A DNA stretch of 64,000 bases from contig JAXGGA010004726.1 of assembly GCA_038373865.1 (NCBI GenBank), positions 1-64,000 of the forward strand, in the 5' to 3' direction. Below are positions 16,320 through 28,060 of the stretch, piece by piece; position 1 is the stretch's first letter; each line of letters begins with the position of its first letter. A program made the position numbers and the translations under genes. The DNA comes from Uloborus plumipes. Taxonomy: Eukaryota > Arthropoda > Arachnida > Araneae > Uloboridae. The notes under the pieces are model-generated. The model was given only the letters and a program-made list of their open reading frames with translations, was not told where the DNA came from and did no database searches.

Positions 16320-16562
16320 TACATCGGGAAGAATGACGGCCCCTGTTAATGATGCACTCATGTACCCTAGATTTGTTTGCACTCTTTTCGAGCATATCGA
16401 CTGATGGGATGTTGGTGATAGCAAGTCGGATGCTGTTTCTCCAGGTGTTTGCAGGGTCCGGGGCTTGTCGTTGTAAAACAATCGATTAGAGATACCCCCA
16501 TAAAAAAAATAGTCACAGAGTGGTCAAAATCGGAAGAGGCGGGCCGGCCACGGTACGTCACC
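16320..16562 (-). pseudogene. Decayed mariner/IS630-type transposase, C-terminal part
   Basis: On the minus strand a translation with one frame shift and internal stops reads in pieces as a glycine-proline rich start, then FFLWGYL, and further on NSIRLAITNIPSVDMLEKSA. This matches the end of the DDE domain in IS630/Tc1/mariner transposases, where a P-D-L-x-x-x-D-F-F-L-W-G-Y-L-K motif carries the last catalytic acidic residue and is followed by a helix with RLAITNIP. The match is by eye. The reading frame is broken and there are in-frame stops, so it is not functional. No start or N-terminal half was found nearby. Confidence 0.55.
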
Positions 16563-16599
16563 TTTTCAAGGAGAGGTTATCACTCAAACTGGTGAACCA

Positions 16600-17070
16600 C
16601 AGCCAGTCTGTAGGGATGAAAACTGGAGTTTCGTTGTGAAGAATTCGTCTCAATGTCCAATCAAAAAATCCCCAAAGCAGCAGCGTGTTTTACGCGCCGA
16701 AACGCTTGGGAGAGCGCAAAAAATGACTCCCTCACTTTTTTCGACGTTTTTCTTGGGTTCTGGAAAATCCGTTTGACCTCCTGGGCCTCTGTTTTGCCTC
16801 ATTCTCACTTTCCCTGAATGTTTTTCACCCACAAAAAAACAGTCGATTCCCAGCCAAGACTGGGAAACAACGGGTTGAATTTTTGAACCGAGTTTCGGAA
16901 GGCACGTTTTAGTGGCGACCACCGAAAGATTATTTGAAAAAGTAAGATTCGACGGCGAAACGCTCGTTTGTTTCCTTTGTCCAAACGCATGGCGACAAAC
17001 TAAAACTATGAGATAAACAAAAACTTCAGGACCCTCTCTTTTAAAAATGAGACTCTTTTCCACTCCTTTC
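16600..17070. repeat. GC-richer repeat-like block
   Basis: Base composition is less AT-rich than the surroundings. A 137-codon frame lies on the minus strand (16650-17063), without any domain that I recognise. I treat it as part of an interspersed repeat, not as a gene, because it sits within the composite insertion and directly downstream of a decayed transposase. Confidence 0.4.
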
Positions 17071-18995
17071 TGACCACTCCTTGCTAATTAGCATCCAATT
17101 AAAAATCAGCAAGTTTTTTTCTGTCAAAACCCTGTAAAAATCAATCGCACTGGAGTCCAAGTATTTCCAAAACATTACATGTAAAAATAAGTCCCCATCA
17201 TTAGTTTTATATCCTTGTGACTACATTGGTGAAAAACATCTTACGTACCTAACTTAGAAAATTTTTTTGACTATAAAACATTTTTATGTTCTCTAACTGT
17301 TGCCAAAAATCAATTATCTTTTTTATTTACACCATTAGCGATTATTGGCACAGATGAATCTAAAAAATCCTAAGAAAAGCAATACTTTTTCATACTTACT
17401 CCAGTGAAGCCTTGGTTCACATTTTTCATTATGATCACTATTAATATTGTTTGTTGCCAGGCAATAAATTTTTTTGCAAACAATGGACTGAAAAATTTAA
17501 TCATTTAATGGGGAAAACTATATGAAAATTTTACTATTTTTCCATAATAAACTTTTTTTAAAACTAAGCTTTTTTAGAAATAAAATTATAGCTTATCCTG
17601 CTCCCTGTTTACTGCAGCTATCTACGGTGAAAAAAAATGGTTAAAAATCGGTTCAGTAGTTTTTGAAGTTTTACCCCGGACATACGCATACAAAAAGTAG
17701 TCTTTTTATGTATATAGGTTTACATGCTTCTGTTTTGGCTACTAAGATTTTTAATTTCTCTTTAAAACAAACATCACTGCATTCAGAATATTTAGCAGGT
17801 AATGTACTATGAATTATTCAAAAAATGACTTTCTGTTACAATTTTAAAGTTATCAAATATGTTTTTGGAAAAAAACAAATATAAGAATAGTTTTATCTCT
17901 TTCAATTGAAAATATATTTTTGTTTTTGCATTAAAAATGCCACTGAAACTCTGCAGAAAAAGATGCGCTGTAGAAGGGGTATGAGAAAAAGTCATGTGGA
18001 TATTACAGATTCATAAATAAAAAGTCCACTCTTGATAATATTGAAAATATGTTAGAAAAAAGCAAAAATTTTTTCAAAAAATATTTTCTGAAGATCCGCA
18101 CATTGACAATGACCATTTAAGAAACTAAAAAATGAAACAAAGTGTAGGGTTTTCGTTTTATTTAGTATTTTTAAGGAAAAAAGAAGAAAAAACAGAGATA
18201 AAAATCTGGTGAGTGGTGTGTGGTGAAGTACGCAAAATACATTGTATCCTAGGGTTGTGATGATTATTGAAGAAAGTTTAAAGTAAAAGTAATGGCTGCT
18301 ATTGGAACCAATTAGAAATGGCCAGAAACGACAGATGAAATTTGTTATAAGAGAAAACATGATTCTAAAAATAGAATTACATAAACTTGTTAATACCAAC
18401 GGCTAGTATGCATTTTAAAGTCTTATGTTTTGTTATATTTTTGATTTATCATTGAGTTTGGCATTAAATTTCTGTAAATTTAACTCATAATTGTTAATTT
18501 TGACTAATTATTTTTAACTAAACAAAGCTGTAACTTTCATTTATTATTTTTGTAATAAAGATATGCTTGTAAGTAAATTTTGTAACGTAGGTTACTGTAA
18601 CGTAAGTTACCCAGTTAAAAATTCCCATAAAATTTCAATTTTTTGAAATAAAAATTTCAAATTTATGAAAATAAATTCCTAAGTATTATAAGAAACTGAT
18701 AAAATTATTCTTTAAACAAGATAACAGCTGTAATAGAGCATACATTTGCCTTAGAACCAATTTTCATATTATGTCATTCCCTTTTTGTCTAATGTTAGTT
18801 ACTGACTCTTTTTTGACTGCTAAATTTTGTAAAATTTTAGTGCATCGAATATTTTTCGCATTTTAAAACTTTCTTTTTACTGTTATTTTCATAGAATGCT
18901 TTTGTACAAAGTCTGTATAGCAATATTTGTCTGTACTGAGGTGCTAAATGCATACGAGTTGGATGAAATGTAAGGTAAGTTCGACGAAATGTAAC

Positions 18996-20106
18996 GTTAG
19001 TGTCTTATATGCAGAAAATGCTTTGATTTTTCAAAAATTATTTGAAACCTGAATAAAAGTTTTTAGCTTCCAATAAATAAATAAATAAATTAGTAAAAGT
19101 AAAATAGATTTTTCACAAGTTATTTTAAAGCAAGAAAAGCATTTATGTTCTTTAATATTTTAAAAAATTAAAATATACAATAATGCAATTAAACATACAA
19201 TATTCCATTTCTAACAATATAAATGAATAATTATGTAAACATAATTGAAGTAAATATTTAAACGTTGTATACAAAACAAATTTCACATTAATTAGCTATG
19301 AAACAGCTTTCCAGAATATGAAACTAATTCAAAATGAATCAACGTCTGTGTGTTAAACGGAAATGGCATTTTAGAGAAAAATCTTTCCTGGAAGCATGCA
19401 GAGTTGCTTTTCCGCTACAGTGACAGCTGTTGAAGTTGGATGCTTTCCGTTTCCAAAAGAATATAAGAATGTAAAGAAAAAACCGAAATAATGCGCTTTC
19501 TCTTTGAAGATGGGAGAGTATATGATTCAGGCTTTTTTTTTTCGGTTTTAGTTTATTTTTGTACCGAGGTTTTCACAAAAAAGCTAATCTTTCGTTGTTG
19601 ATGCAAAGAACCTTTACACAAAGTAAGACGTTACCTCTTAGGGTCTAATTTCTAAGGAAGTTTTATTTATAATAAACTAAAAGATAAGAAAAGAAAAGAA
19701 AAGACAAAAGTTAATTTAAAGAACGTGTCACAAGTACAGTTTCGCATTCCATTCCGTTAAATTTAGATACCAAACAACCATGAAATTAGCTTCTTAGGCA
19801 ATTGATTATTGCAAAGCTATCAGCAAAATGAACCCTTTTCTAATTTTCAAATTCTTCATCTTTCAGTAGCAAAAGTTGTTAGTGTAAGTCCACATTTCTG
19901 TACTTCAAAACCAGACTGACGTAGGTTCCTTGTCGCTACTATGCAGGAGAGCCACTAAATGTTTGCCTGATGTATACAAAGGCTGAGACTTGCGTTCTTT
20001 TAACAATGGTAATTAATTATGAAAGTTTTTTCAGCAGAATTAAATTAATATAGCTCAGTGCAGAATACGAAACTAATGCAGTAAGAACCCGAAAATGCCG
20101 TTTTAA
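18996..20106. other. AT-rich, nothing recognised
   Basis: No gene, RNA or element termini recognised; the flanks of the copy A remnant and the MITE at 20107 bound it. Confidence 0.5.
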
Positions 20107-20516
20107 CACTGTAAAAAATAAATGTTGCTTTTACAGCATAATACAGCTAATTTTATGGTAATGAAATGTAAAACATTGCTAATTTTACAGTAATGAACTT
20201 AAAAAATTCTACTTTTACAGTACTAAACTGTAAAATTGCTAATGTTACAGTAACAAACTGCAAAATTACTAATTTTAGTTTATTACTGAGAATTTTACAG
20301 TTTTAAACTGGAACCTCTTCTGCCAATATTATACTGTTACTTTAACAGTATGACACAGCTGGGGAGTACGGCGATAAACTGTAAAATTTCTAACTATATC
20401 GTACGAAGTTGTAAAATTGCTAGTTTTACAGTTTATTACTGTGAAATTGAACGGTTTTAAAATGGAACCTCGGCTGCCAATATTATACTGTAAAAACAAC
20501 AGTTTTTTTTCCGGTG
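20107..20516. mobile_element. CACTG-type MITE
   Basis: Left end CACTGTAAAAAATAAATGTT; right end reads CACCGGAAAAAAAACTGTTG on the reverse strand. The interior consists of ACAGTAATAAACTGTAAAA-like words, the same family as at 9356. It includes the uninterrupted sequence across the point where the copy at 9356 carries a Tc1 fragment. Confidence 0.82.
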
Positions 20517-20796
20517 TGGATTTATGCTGTCAGACTTAGAGGTAAAGATTTGTCTCCAATACAGTTTTCAACTACACTTTATTTCTTGTACAGTAAAACA
20601 GCGGTTTGCAAACGGGACATTTCAGAGGGAATGCTTCAAGCACCAATGGTGGCCTCATCCGACCCATGAGGATGATCAGCGTGGCACGTTGTTTTGTTCA
20701 ATGCCACAAATAAAGAAAGACGAGAAGTGACAATGTGGCAAATCTGAGCCAAATATTCGTTTCTAAAACTTGCATGTAACGACGTAAGCATCACGT

Positions 20797-21213
20797 CCCA
20801 AGTAGCATCAACTCATCGGATTTTGCTCGGCCGATCATCGAACTCCTCGTAAACTGATCCCGTAACGCACGATGACATCGTTCCGATCAGTATCCGAGCA
20901 CGGTTTTCTACGAGTTACTTTTAATCGGAAAGCGACATACTAGCGATCAACTTTCCTGATGAAAATAAGCCTAGCATCCAAAATTGATCCGAAATTCATC
21001 GGCACGGGACTGCACTGCTCGTAAATTGCTCCAAATCTCATCGCATTTCGAGCAAAAGTCATCGGATTTTTCTGCTCGAATTCTGTTTGACCGATGAGAC
21101 ATATTGGAGCAATTCCCGATGAGAACTCATCGGGACCGATCATCTGCCGATGAGACTTCATCGGGTTGCGATGAATGGCCGATCATCGGCCGATGAGATT
21201 ATGCTACTAGGGG
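20797..21213. mobile_element. ATCGG-rich MITE
   Basis: TIRs start CCCAAGTAGCATCAACTCAT on the left and CCCTAGTAGCATAATCTCAT on the right read in reverse. The interior is dominated by CATCGGCCGATGA-like palindromes and carries conserved blocks such as CATCGTGCGTTACGGGATCA (reverse strand) shared with 29131-29495. No convincing target duplication was found. Open frames in both copies follow from shared nucleotide sequence rather than from coding. Confidence 0.75.
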
Positions 21214-21303
21214 TAATTATAATAATAACTAATTAATTCATAATTTTCTTCACTGTACCACTTTCAACCATATTTTTTAGAGAAAAAAAACAGATATTTT
21301 ATA

Positions 21304-21692
21304 CACTGAAAAAAATAAGTTGTTGTTTTTGCAGTATAATACTGAAAGCAGAGGTTTCAGTTGAAAACTGTAAAATCACAATAATTAACTGTAAAACTAA
21401 ATATTTTTCAGTTTATTACTGCAAAATAGCAAGTTTACAGCTTATTACTGTAAAATTAACCATGTTACAGTTTAGTACCATTAAATTAGCTGTATTATAC
21501 TGTAAAAAACAACAGTGTAAATTGGCAGCAGAGGTTCCAATTTAAAACTGTAAAATGTACTGTAATAAACTTTGCAATTAGCAATTTAACAGTTTACTAC
21601 TGTAAAGTGGCAGTTTTACAGTTTATTACTGTAAAATTACTGTAATAATAGCTGTATCATATTGTAAAAAAAAACATTCATTTTTAACAGTG
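21304..21692. mobile_element. CACTG-type MITE
   Basis: Left end CACTGAAAAAAATAAGTTGT; right end read in reverse CACTGTTAAAAATGAATGTT; TA on both sides (21302-21303 and 21693-21694). The inside repeats ACTGTAAAATTAGC-like words. It includes blocks with GCAGAGGTTTCAGTT in common with the other copies. Confidence 0.88.
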
Positions 21693-21694
21693 TA

Positions 21695-23782
21695 TTTGTT
21701 CTGGTCTGCGAGAATGATTTTAATCTGAGGTGCAGCCTGCGGGCAAAAGAGTTGGGCACCACTGGCGTAAGCTACGCTTACGATGTAAATACTGAGAAAT
21801 ACTGTTGCAATCAATACCAACTTAAAGAAAAACCGATTTCAACGATATACACTTTCAGTCGAAATGTATTTCCATTTCATTAGATACACAATTAACGGGT
21901 TTGGCGGATGAAGTGTTACATTAAAAAAAAATAAACAATCCGTACAATGGACACAGGTAAGAAATAAAACTTGGTACATCAAACAGTAGATGTCATTAGA
22001 CTGATTTCATACGTACACTAACGACAAAAAAAGAAACCAAAAAAATTGCAACAACTGAAAAAATAAAACTTTTAACTTTAATTACTCGCACTTTCTTCTT
22101 CGTTACATGACCATTTCATCTCCCAAGCCCTTCAATTTCTATTGAATTAGATAAATTTCTTTACAATGAAATGTCCGTTTCAACCAAAATTCTCTTTACA
22201 ACAAACAAAATAGTTGGTCCCTTGAATTTCGTTGCAACTGGGTTTTACTGCAAGAACACTTTTATTTCGTGTGTATCAATGTGTACACAAAACTTTACAT
22301 TTAATACACTCCATGTATTATTCAAATATTTCAGTCATTTCAATAAGTAAAAACAAGTCCGTATTTTCCCTTTCTGATGAGAAAAATAAATAAATCTTTT
22401 AAATGGTGTAATTGTGCTATTAAAAAATCATGGAATGCTTACTTAGTTGTATAACCTTAAAACTAAAATGATTCCTTCTACAGCATCATTAAACAGAATC
22501 TGAATCTCTGAAGTCTTTGATGTATATATCCGCTTAATTAATGCAACACATGCTTATCTGTTGAAGCGCAGGGAACCATAAAATACAAGAGAGGATTTCT
22601 CGGCCAATTCCATTCACTTACTGTCAGACATTCCTTATTTCTGATGTTTAATTCCGCGCAAGATAAAATTTGTCATTTTTTGTTTCGCTACTTGTGAATG
22701 TAGTCTTTTTGTCGACAGGACTTTTGATTTTTGATTTTTATCAAGTGGAGCAAGTTTCGATAATAATCAAAATATTTTCAAAAATTAATACTTTCAGTTA
22801 AAATTGGAGTTCGTAGATTATTTTACTGTTTTATGTCTACGTAAAATATAACATTGCTGTTCGTTTAATTTTTTATCTGTTTTAGTTTGGCTACTAAACT
22901 TTTTTTTTTTTTGTGCCTTTAAGAGAAAGTCAAAAAAAGATAAGACTACAAAAATTCAAAATGAACCCGCCATTTCCAAAGAGTCGTCCGTTTAGAAATT
23001 TTTTCGTCCATTTTATAAAAAAAGGATATGCACAGCTTTGTTTTTAAGTCCCATTAAAAAAATTTTTTGTCTTAATATGTTATTTAGCAAAACAGAACTG
23101 TTCTTTTATTGAAGCAAACACAATTCAATAAAACATAACTCTTGAAACTATAGAACAGTTATTTCATTATTTCAATCAAAAAATTAATTCTAAGTAAAAA
23201 TGTGAAGGATGCTGAAATTTGTGTTGAAAATGACCAGTTTTGCGACAACTGGGACCAATTTTTTAACTCAGAGAACAAGTTTTCTTAAATATGTATGTTT
23301 TTCTCAATATTTTCTTACCGAATGATTTCAAAAAGTATGCGTAGTGAAAACAAAAGTGCATATTTCAGTCTAATTACAGAAAAAAAGTTATCTTAGAAAA
23401 TCGTTTAAAGTATTTGATCCCTCTGCCAATGAATGGTCTTTTTAAACAATTCCATTTAAATCAATTGTATTTTGCATCAAAAAAAGTATTAACAACAATG
23501 AAAAACCTTGAAAATCAATTTTTTGTGTCCTAAACTTACGAGAAAAAATGCAAGCGGTAAAAACTTAACTACCTAAGAAAATTTATTGTCGATTTTTTTT
23601 CGTATCTCTAATTGTTTTTGTGGTTTAAATTTGTCAATTTTTCAAACTTTAATGATTTGCGTCTATGGTTCCCTTAATAAAAAATGCATTTTCCTCCATT
23701 GTCTTCGTGAGTGATCAGATAGTTTAATTAAATACCCTTTTGTTTTCTCCTCTTTCGTTCTTTATTTTCGTTTCTTTTACCA
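21695..23782. other. AT-rich, nothing recognised
   Basis: Two kilobases without recognisable repeats or genes. A polypyrimidine stretch ending TTTCTTTTACCAG at 23771-23783 looks like a splice acceptor and precedes the frame at 23783. Confidence 0.45.
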
Positions 23783-24064
23783 GATTCATTAGATTCAATT
23801 TTGTTTGATCATCAGTCACTTAGCTTTTTGAAAACGTGTTTTTCTTTTGCGAGAAAAGAAATTCGTGTCTTGAATAGCACAACCTTTCTTCCGCTTTCTA
23901 AACAAGGTAAAAGTGATGCGGAATATATGTGTTTAACCCCCAAGTTTAAAAAGAATGTGAAGTTTAGAAACAAGGAGTTCTGTCAAGAACTAAACGAGAT
24001 TACTTTCCCGTATGCAGACATGTACAATTTAGCATGTGATAAATATTTTTTAAATAATCTGTGA
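23783..24064 (+). CDS. Hypothetical reading frame in repeat copy 1 (possible terminal exon)
   Basis: An open frame of about 93 codons follows a polypyrimidine tract and CAG that would serve as a splice acceptor; it has no ATG near its beginning, so an earlier exon or a truncation is implied. It ends with KEFCQELNEITFPYADMYN and a TGA at 24062-24064. The final third is related to a frame at 52911-53028 in the second copy, which reads KKFCQELNEPTFPYIDIG. No known domain is recognised. It may be the C-terminal tail of a protein encoded by the repeat. It could also be chance similarity carried by the shared DNA. Low confidence as a gene. Confidence 0.3.
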   Translation, partial: DSLDSILFDHQSLSFLKTCFSFARKEIRVLNSTTFLPLSKQGKSDAEYMCLTPKFKKNVKFRNKEFCQELNEITFPYADMYNLACDKYFLNNL

Positions 24065-24959
24065 CTGCAAATTATGTCAAACGTACCTTTTTAGCACCTA
24101 AAGCTAATTTTTAAAAACAGAATATGTCTCTTTTACTTGATGAAACAGACATGTAAAAGGTAAACAAAAGAATAAATAAAGTTGTAGCATCTTTTAGACA
24201 ATGCAGCACAATTATAGTTCTTTCGTAGAAAAGTTTCTTAATTGCTTTAAAAAAAGAATTAAAAATAGAGTGCACAGCAAAACGCATTTATCAAGCAAAA
24301 AAACTCGTTCCTAAAAAAAAACAAATCTCGAATTATTTTTAATCCGTTACCAGTTTTTAAAAATAAATAAATAAATAAATTAGTTAATTAATGAAAAATA
24401 AAATAATATCCTAAATAATTATTTAAAAAAAATCGTCTTCCCAAAAAAATGCTATAATAATAATAATAATAATAATAATAGTAAAAAAAAATAAATGAAC
24501 ACACAAAATATCGTCTGCACAGTTACTTCTTGTAAGAATAGGAGTAGGTCATTTTTCCCAGCCCGCATGTTCTACCATATTTGCCAGAGTTAGAATCCAG
24601 TTTTCAGAGTTGACATTGAAAAGTCGGAGTCTTGAGTCGTAGCCGACAGGCGGAGTCAGTGACAAAAGCTCTAAAACTCTAATAGCAGGAGTCGATCATT
24701 TTTTTCGAGCTTGCATTCATGCCATGTTGCAGATCTGAAGTCGGAGTTGATTTGTCAAAAACGGAGTCCTCAAAATAGCTTATTGAGAAAAATCTTTTTC
24801 ATTCATTCTTCATGAAAGCCATTTTCTAATAAAGTTAGTTTAAAACAAATCCACCTTTAAGTTAATTATTTACATTGAAATTAAATTTCTCGGTATTCAC
24901 TAATGTTAAGTTTTTTTGAACTGTTCAAAATTGAACGAAAAACTATTCAAATTAAAAAG

Positions 24960-25350
24960 TGAAATATTTGAATGAGGTGTCATCGCCGAGATCTTTTGAA
25001 TAAAAAAAAAGATAATTCAATTCGGACTGTTCACTCAAAAGGAATTAGTTGATGACAGGTTGTTTGAACAGTTCAATGTTGAACAAATATTTGTTCAACT
25101 CGAAAATTTAAATACGGTAATAAAATATCCTTGATGAGATCTTTCGAACAAAAAAAAGTTTGTCCAAATCGGACTGCTCACTAAAAAATTAGTATCGAGG
25201 GAGAGGTTGTTTAAACTGTTCAAACTTCATGGGAAAGTGGCTCAAATCAAAAAGTGAAACAAAAGAATAAGTTGTTCTCGTCGAGATCTTTCGAACAAAA
25301 AAAAAAAAAGTGTGTTCAAATTGGACTCTTTATTCAAAAGTTATTTGGGG
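24960..25350 (+). repeat. Tandem array of about 147-base units, copy 1 (three units)
   Basis: Units are marked by GAGATCTTTCGAAC, an A-run, and CAAATCGGACTGTTCACTC. The A-run ends at 25010, 25157 and 25309, spacing 147 and 152 (the last is stretched by extra A). The last unit runs into a run of G and the GACAGACAGA tail. The related array at 53716-54735 has seven units. Confidence 0.85.
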
Positions 25351-25794
25351 GGGGGGGGGGGCGAGGCAGACATTTCACATCACACTCCAATGTCCCCTGT
25401 ACCTACCACAACTCGTGGTTTAACCGGGATAGGGCCCTGAAGAGCGCTCTGTTCTTTTTGAACCAGAACCAGGGGTCGAGCAAACCCTTGGCCAGGAACC
25501 CCCAGAGGTATCGTTTCACTTGGAGGATTAGGACAGACAGACAGACAGAGACACACAGAACCCTACTTTCCAATTTGTAATTTTTCGATAGTTGTTTTAA
25601 TTCTTTTTGACTACTTTTTGGAAGTCGGGATATTTTTAAGATGCATTAAGCCCCTTTTCATGCTTTTTTTTTTTTTTACTTTCACTGAAAAGTAGGCTAA
25701 CAAGAGAGGATAAATTAAGCATTATTTTTCTTTGTTATTAATTGCAAATCGTAAAAACAATATTATTGTTGTACTTTGTCCTCTCCCAATATAT

Positions 25795-25827
25795 GTAGTG
25801 TGTGTGTGTATGTGTGTGTGTGTGTCA
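25795..25827. repeat. (TG)n microsatellite
   Basis: TGTGTGTGTG with one TATG interruption, about 30 bases. Confidence 0.9.
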
Positions 25828-25859
25828 ATAGAGTTAGTCGCTAGCAAACAGTTAGACTT

Positions 25860-26215
25860 TGTTAGTGTGCTGTGCCCTCGTCGGATTTTTAAAGTTCACG
25901 GAAGATGATAGAACAACACGAGCAACACTACAGAGTAACAGTTTTTTTCTAGAAACTAGACAACCGTCAAGTGGAAACCATTTGAAAGACACTGACTGCT
26001 TTTGGTGACGGCAATCAAAATGTTCTCTCACTTTTGGAGAAAAACCTGTGATTCCAGAAGGTGCTTACTTTCCTGATACGGCTCTACTAGACTTTTGGGT
26101 CTTCCCTACAATCAAGAAATGATTGGAGAAATTACAATACGGCTATAGCGACGTCCGAGCTACACCCCATTCGGAAACAGGTCTTCTCACAATGGTGCCA
26201 ACATTTTAAAAAATG
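25860..26215 (+). pseudogene. Mariner-type transposase relic
   Basis: A translation in one frame near 26060-26215 gives YFPDTALLDFWVFPTIKK, one stop, then LEKLQYGYSDVRAT. This closely follows the YSPDLAPCDFWLFPxxKxxLxGxxF motif at the end of the mariner DD34D domain; the aspartate in DFW is the third catalytic residue and is still present. Upstream (about 25905-25930) a run resembling DNARxH is suggested but broken. There are several stops and shifts and no N-terminal helix-turn-helix, so it is a dead fragment. No TIR was found for it. Confidence comes from the motif alone. Confidence 0.62.
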
Positions 26216-26819
26216 ATTTAATCACTGCGGATTTAATTTTCATTTTGAAAAATAAGATAATTATTAAATTAGGTAATAAAGTAATATCAAATTGTATAAT
26301 TAATATTAAATTCGAAAACGTTTTATGTTTCAGTGAACAAAAACTTGCCAATATACGTAACCTTTTAAAGGTTCACGGAAGTTTAAATCCTCAACCCAAG
26401 CTGTTCCATTTGTAAAATGAAATCTGATTCAAGTTCTATTTCGTCTTTCTAGGCCCCGACAAGCATGAGTAACCTTTGAAATGTATTTTGAAGCGTCAGT
26501 GGAATTTAAACGAGTTTCACCATGAGACGTGCATTAAATCCTAAATGATACTGAATTCTTCATATAAATTTAAGTTCTGATTTTTTTTTTAATGTGATAT
26601 TTTTTTCTCTTTCAATCATAGTACGGCACACTACAAAAAAACTCTTGTTTTTACAGTACAATCCTGGCAGCAGAAGTTTTGTTTTAGTATAACTAAGCAG
26701 TACGTGTGAAAAGATTGCAACTTGAACGCGTCAAAAGTTAATTAAAAATAATATGATGGACAAAATTTAAAAACATTTACCATACAGCATAAATTAAACA
26801 CAAAACATTTTACAAGTAT
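26216..26819. other. AT-rich, with a CACTG-MITE scrap
   Basis: A short fragment of the CACTG family lies at 26628-26690 (ACTCTTGTTTTTACAGTACA and GGCAGCAGAAGTTT). Otherwise nothing is recognised. Confidence 0.5.
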
Positions 26820-27380
26820 GCAATATACCGCCAACTGGGTTAATAAATCCAAGGACTGCAGTTTCGTGCTTATTGGCACTCCTCAGACTGTAATAGGATT
26901 AACCTGCTAATAAAATCCCAAGCTGACGGGTGATAATAAGCACGAAACTGCACTGCTTGGATGGAATGGCCGAGTTGGCGGTATATTCCATGTTTCTGCC
27001 TTAGGCAGGAATTCAAGTGAAACAGGCGATCGCAAATTACAATCGCTACTGGAAATGAATTACATTAGAACGTTTCTCGATAAAAACATCGTAACGTCAG
27101 CGTGACGTTTGCCTATGAAAAACGTGCTAGATAAAACGTCACAGCCTAGTTGGCGAATAAGAGGAGATCGCTGGCTGCTTGTGAGCTCTTATTGGCTCCA
27201 CCCGTAGTGACGTCAGTGCCAAGTTAAGTTGATGATAATGTAATTCACTTCCAGTAGCGATTGCAATTCGAAGCAATTGCAATGGTGTTTCACTTGAATT
27301 CCTGCCTTAGCCCTTGCTTAGAGGCGGTGACCTACGGCTTTATTTTACAAGTACTTTATAAAAGAGCTTTTAAAAAAACA
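26820..27380. repeat. Palindromic GCCAACTCGG repeat, copy 1, interrupted
   Basis: Left part 26820-27003 begins CAATATACCGCCAACTGGGT and mirrors itself near GCCGAGTTGGCGGTATATTC; the remainder resumes at 27307 with TTAGCCCTTGCTTAGAGGCG. The same order, uninterrupted, is seen at 43104-43215 and 50636-50785. The interruption is the MITE at 27004-27306. Confidence 0.78.
27004..27306. mobile_element. 303-bp Harbinger-like MITE
   Basis: TIRs: GGCAGGAATTCAAGTGAAAC at both ends. TTA is duplicated outside (27001-27003 and 27307-27309); a 3-base TWA-type duplication is typical of PIF/Harbinger. The empty site is readable in the palindromic repeats at 43104 and 50636. A second copy lies in opposite orientation at 32961-33262. 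Subterminal blocks GATTGCAATTCG and ATTACAATCGCTACTGG are mirrored between the ends. No transposase. Confidence 0.87.
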
Positions 27381-27385
27381 TTGAG

Positions 27386-27544
27386 ACCAGGGACGTCATT
27401 TCAAGTTGTTCCAGGGGGGGGGGACAATTGTGAAAACGCAATGTAATTTCAGAAAACCACGTCCACTTATATGCAAATACATTGATTTCTAAAATTCGGG
27501 GGGGGGGGGCAATTGACCCCCCTGCCCCCTGATGACGGGCCTGA
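27386..27544. repeat. G-run repeat of about 155 bases
   Basis: Bounded by AGGGACGTCATTTCAAGTTG on the left and AGGCCCGTCATCAGGGGGCA on the right read in reverse. Two runs of 11-12 G lie inside. A copy in the opposite orientation lies at 51345-51495, and a scrap at 45062-45093. The ends contain inverted CGTCAT, so it may be a small MITE. Confidence 0.65.
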
Positions 27545-27589
27545 TTGAGATGCATTACTGTTTCACTGAATATATGATAAAGTTAAAAA

Positions 27590-28060
27590 TAGGGATGCAC
27601 CTATAAGCAAATTGGCCGATTACTGATTACCGATTAATCGGCTGTTGATAATCGGCCGATTAATCGGTCAGGCCGATTAATGATCAGTTTTTGTTTTATA
27701 TTATCCGTTTCAGCATCAATTTCCCGCCCCCTTTCTTCTCGATTTAGAGTTTGGAAATAGTTACTAATTTATGTCAGAGACAAGATTTTTTTTCCTCCAT
27801 TTTTTTTAATTTTCCCAAAAACAATTTCAACATTTTATCAAATTTATTTGAACCGATTTCATATTATAGTTAATCAAATTAAATTAAAACACTAATTTAT
27901 TTTTCAATTGTAAGTAGCTATTTAATTCAAGATTTTTCTTTTTTGAAAATTAGAGATTATCTAAAAGCGCTATGCTAAAGAGAAAAGTAACGCTTATAAG
28001 AAATAAATACCCTCACAGCTTTAACATTTCCCTAAATAAGTATTTGAAACGTGGTATAAA
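27590..28060. mobile_element. hAT copy 3, one end only
   Basis: Begins TAGGGATGCACCTATAAGCA with CCGATTAATCGG repeats, in the same orientation as the copy at 10865. Homology continues through the AATTAGAGATTATCTAAAAGCGC block and then fades; no right terminus CATCCCTA was found. It is a truncated copy. Confidence 0.8.

Larger units (their letters stand above)
15942..17735. mobile_element. Composite insertion inside copy A
   Basis: Starts at CTAGCCGGGTACCCGGCCCT and ends with the stretch CGGTTCAGTAGTTTTTGAAG and CCCCGGACATACGCATACAA, then TATGTATATAGG. Starts and tails of this type are common on arthropod non-LTR-type interspersed repeats; the exact family is not certain. It includes a decayed transposase (16320-16560) and a GC-richer block (16600-17070), so it is probably itself made of more than one repeat. 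Its removal restores continuity with copy B. Confidence 0.55.
15168..18995 (+). mobile_element. TIR element copy A (right end missing), interrupted
   Basis: The left end is TGGGCAATTCCATGCAAGTG after a TA. The parent is present as 15168 to about 15940 and about 17740-18995, with an unrelated insertion between. The second part matches 34924-36126 (copy B) throughout. The motif GTAACGTAAGTTAC recurs near 15529-15541, 15722-15735, 18583-18596 and 18598-18611, with weaker copies near 15698 and 18968-18990. The right TIR found in copy B is not present here. No transposase frame was seen. Confidence 0.78.
23783..25690 (+). repeat. Unidentified interspersed repeat, copy 1
   Basis: Shares several blocks in the same order with 52909-54990: a short coding-like stretch with FCQELNE, ATTATGTCAAACRTACCTTT, AGTAGRCACGTAAAAGGTAA-like sequence, (AAT)n tracts, a CGTCTGCACAGT block, a tandem array of about 147-base units, a G-run, a GACAGACAGA tract, and an end with CCCTACTTTC and AAGTAGGCTAA. 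The G-run and GACAGACAGA tail are typical of 3' ends of arthropod interspersed repeats, but I cannot name the family. Confidence 0.6.

Noticed and set aside
16650..17063. 137-codon minus-strand frame
   Set aside because: Less AT-rich and fairly long, but without domain similarity I recognise, and within a composite repeat insertion. Described as a repeat block instead.
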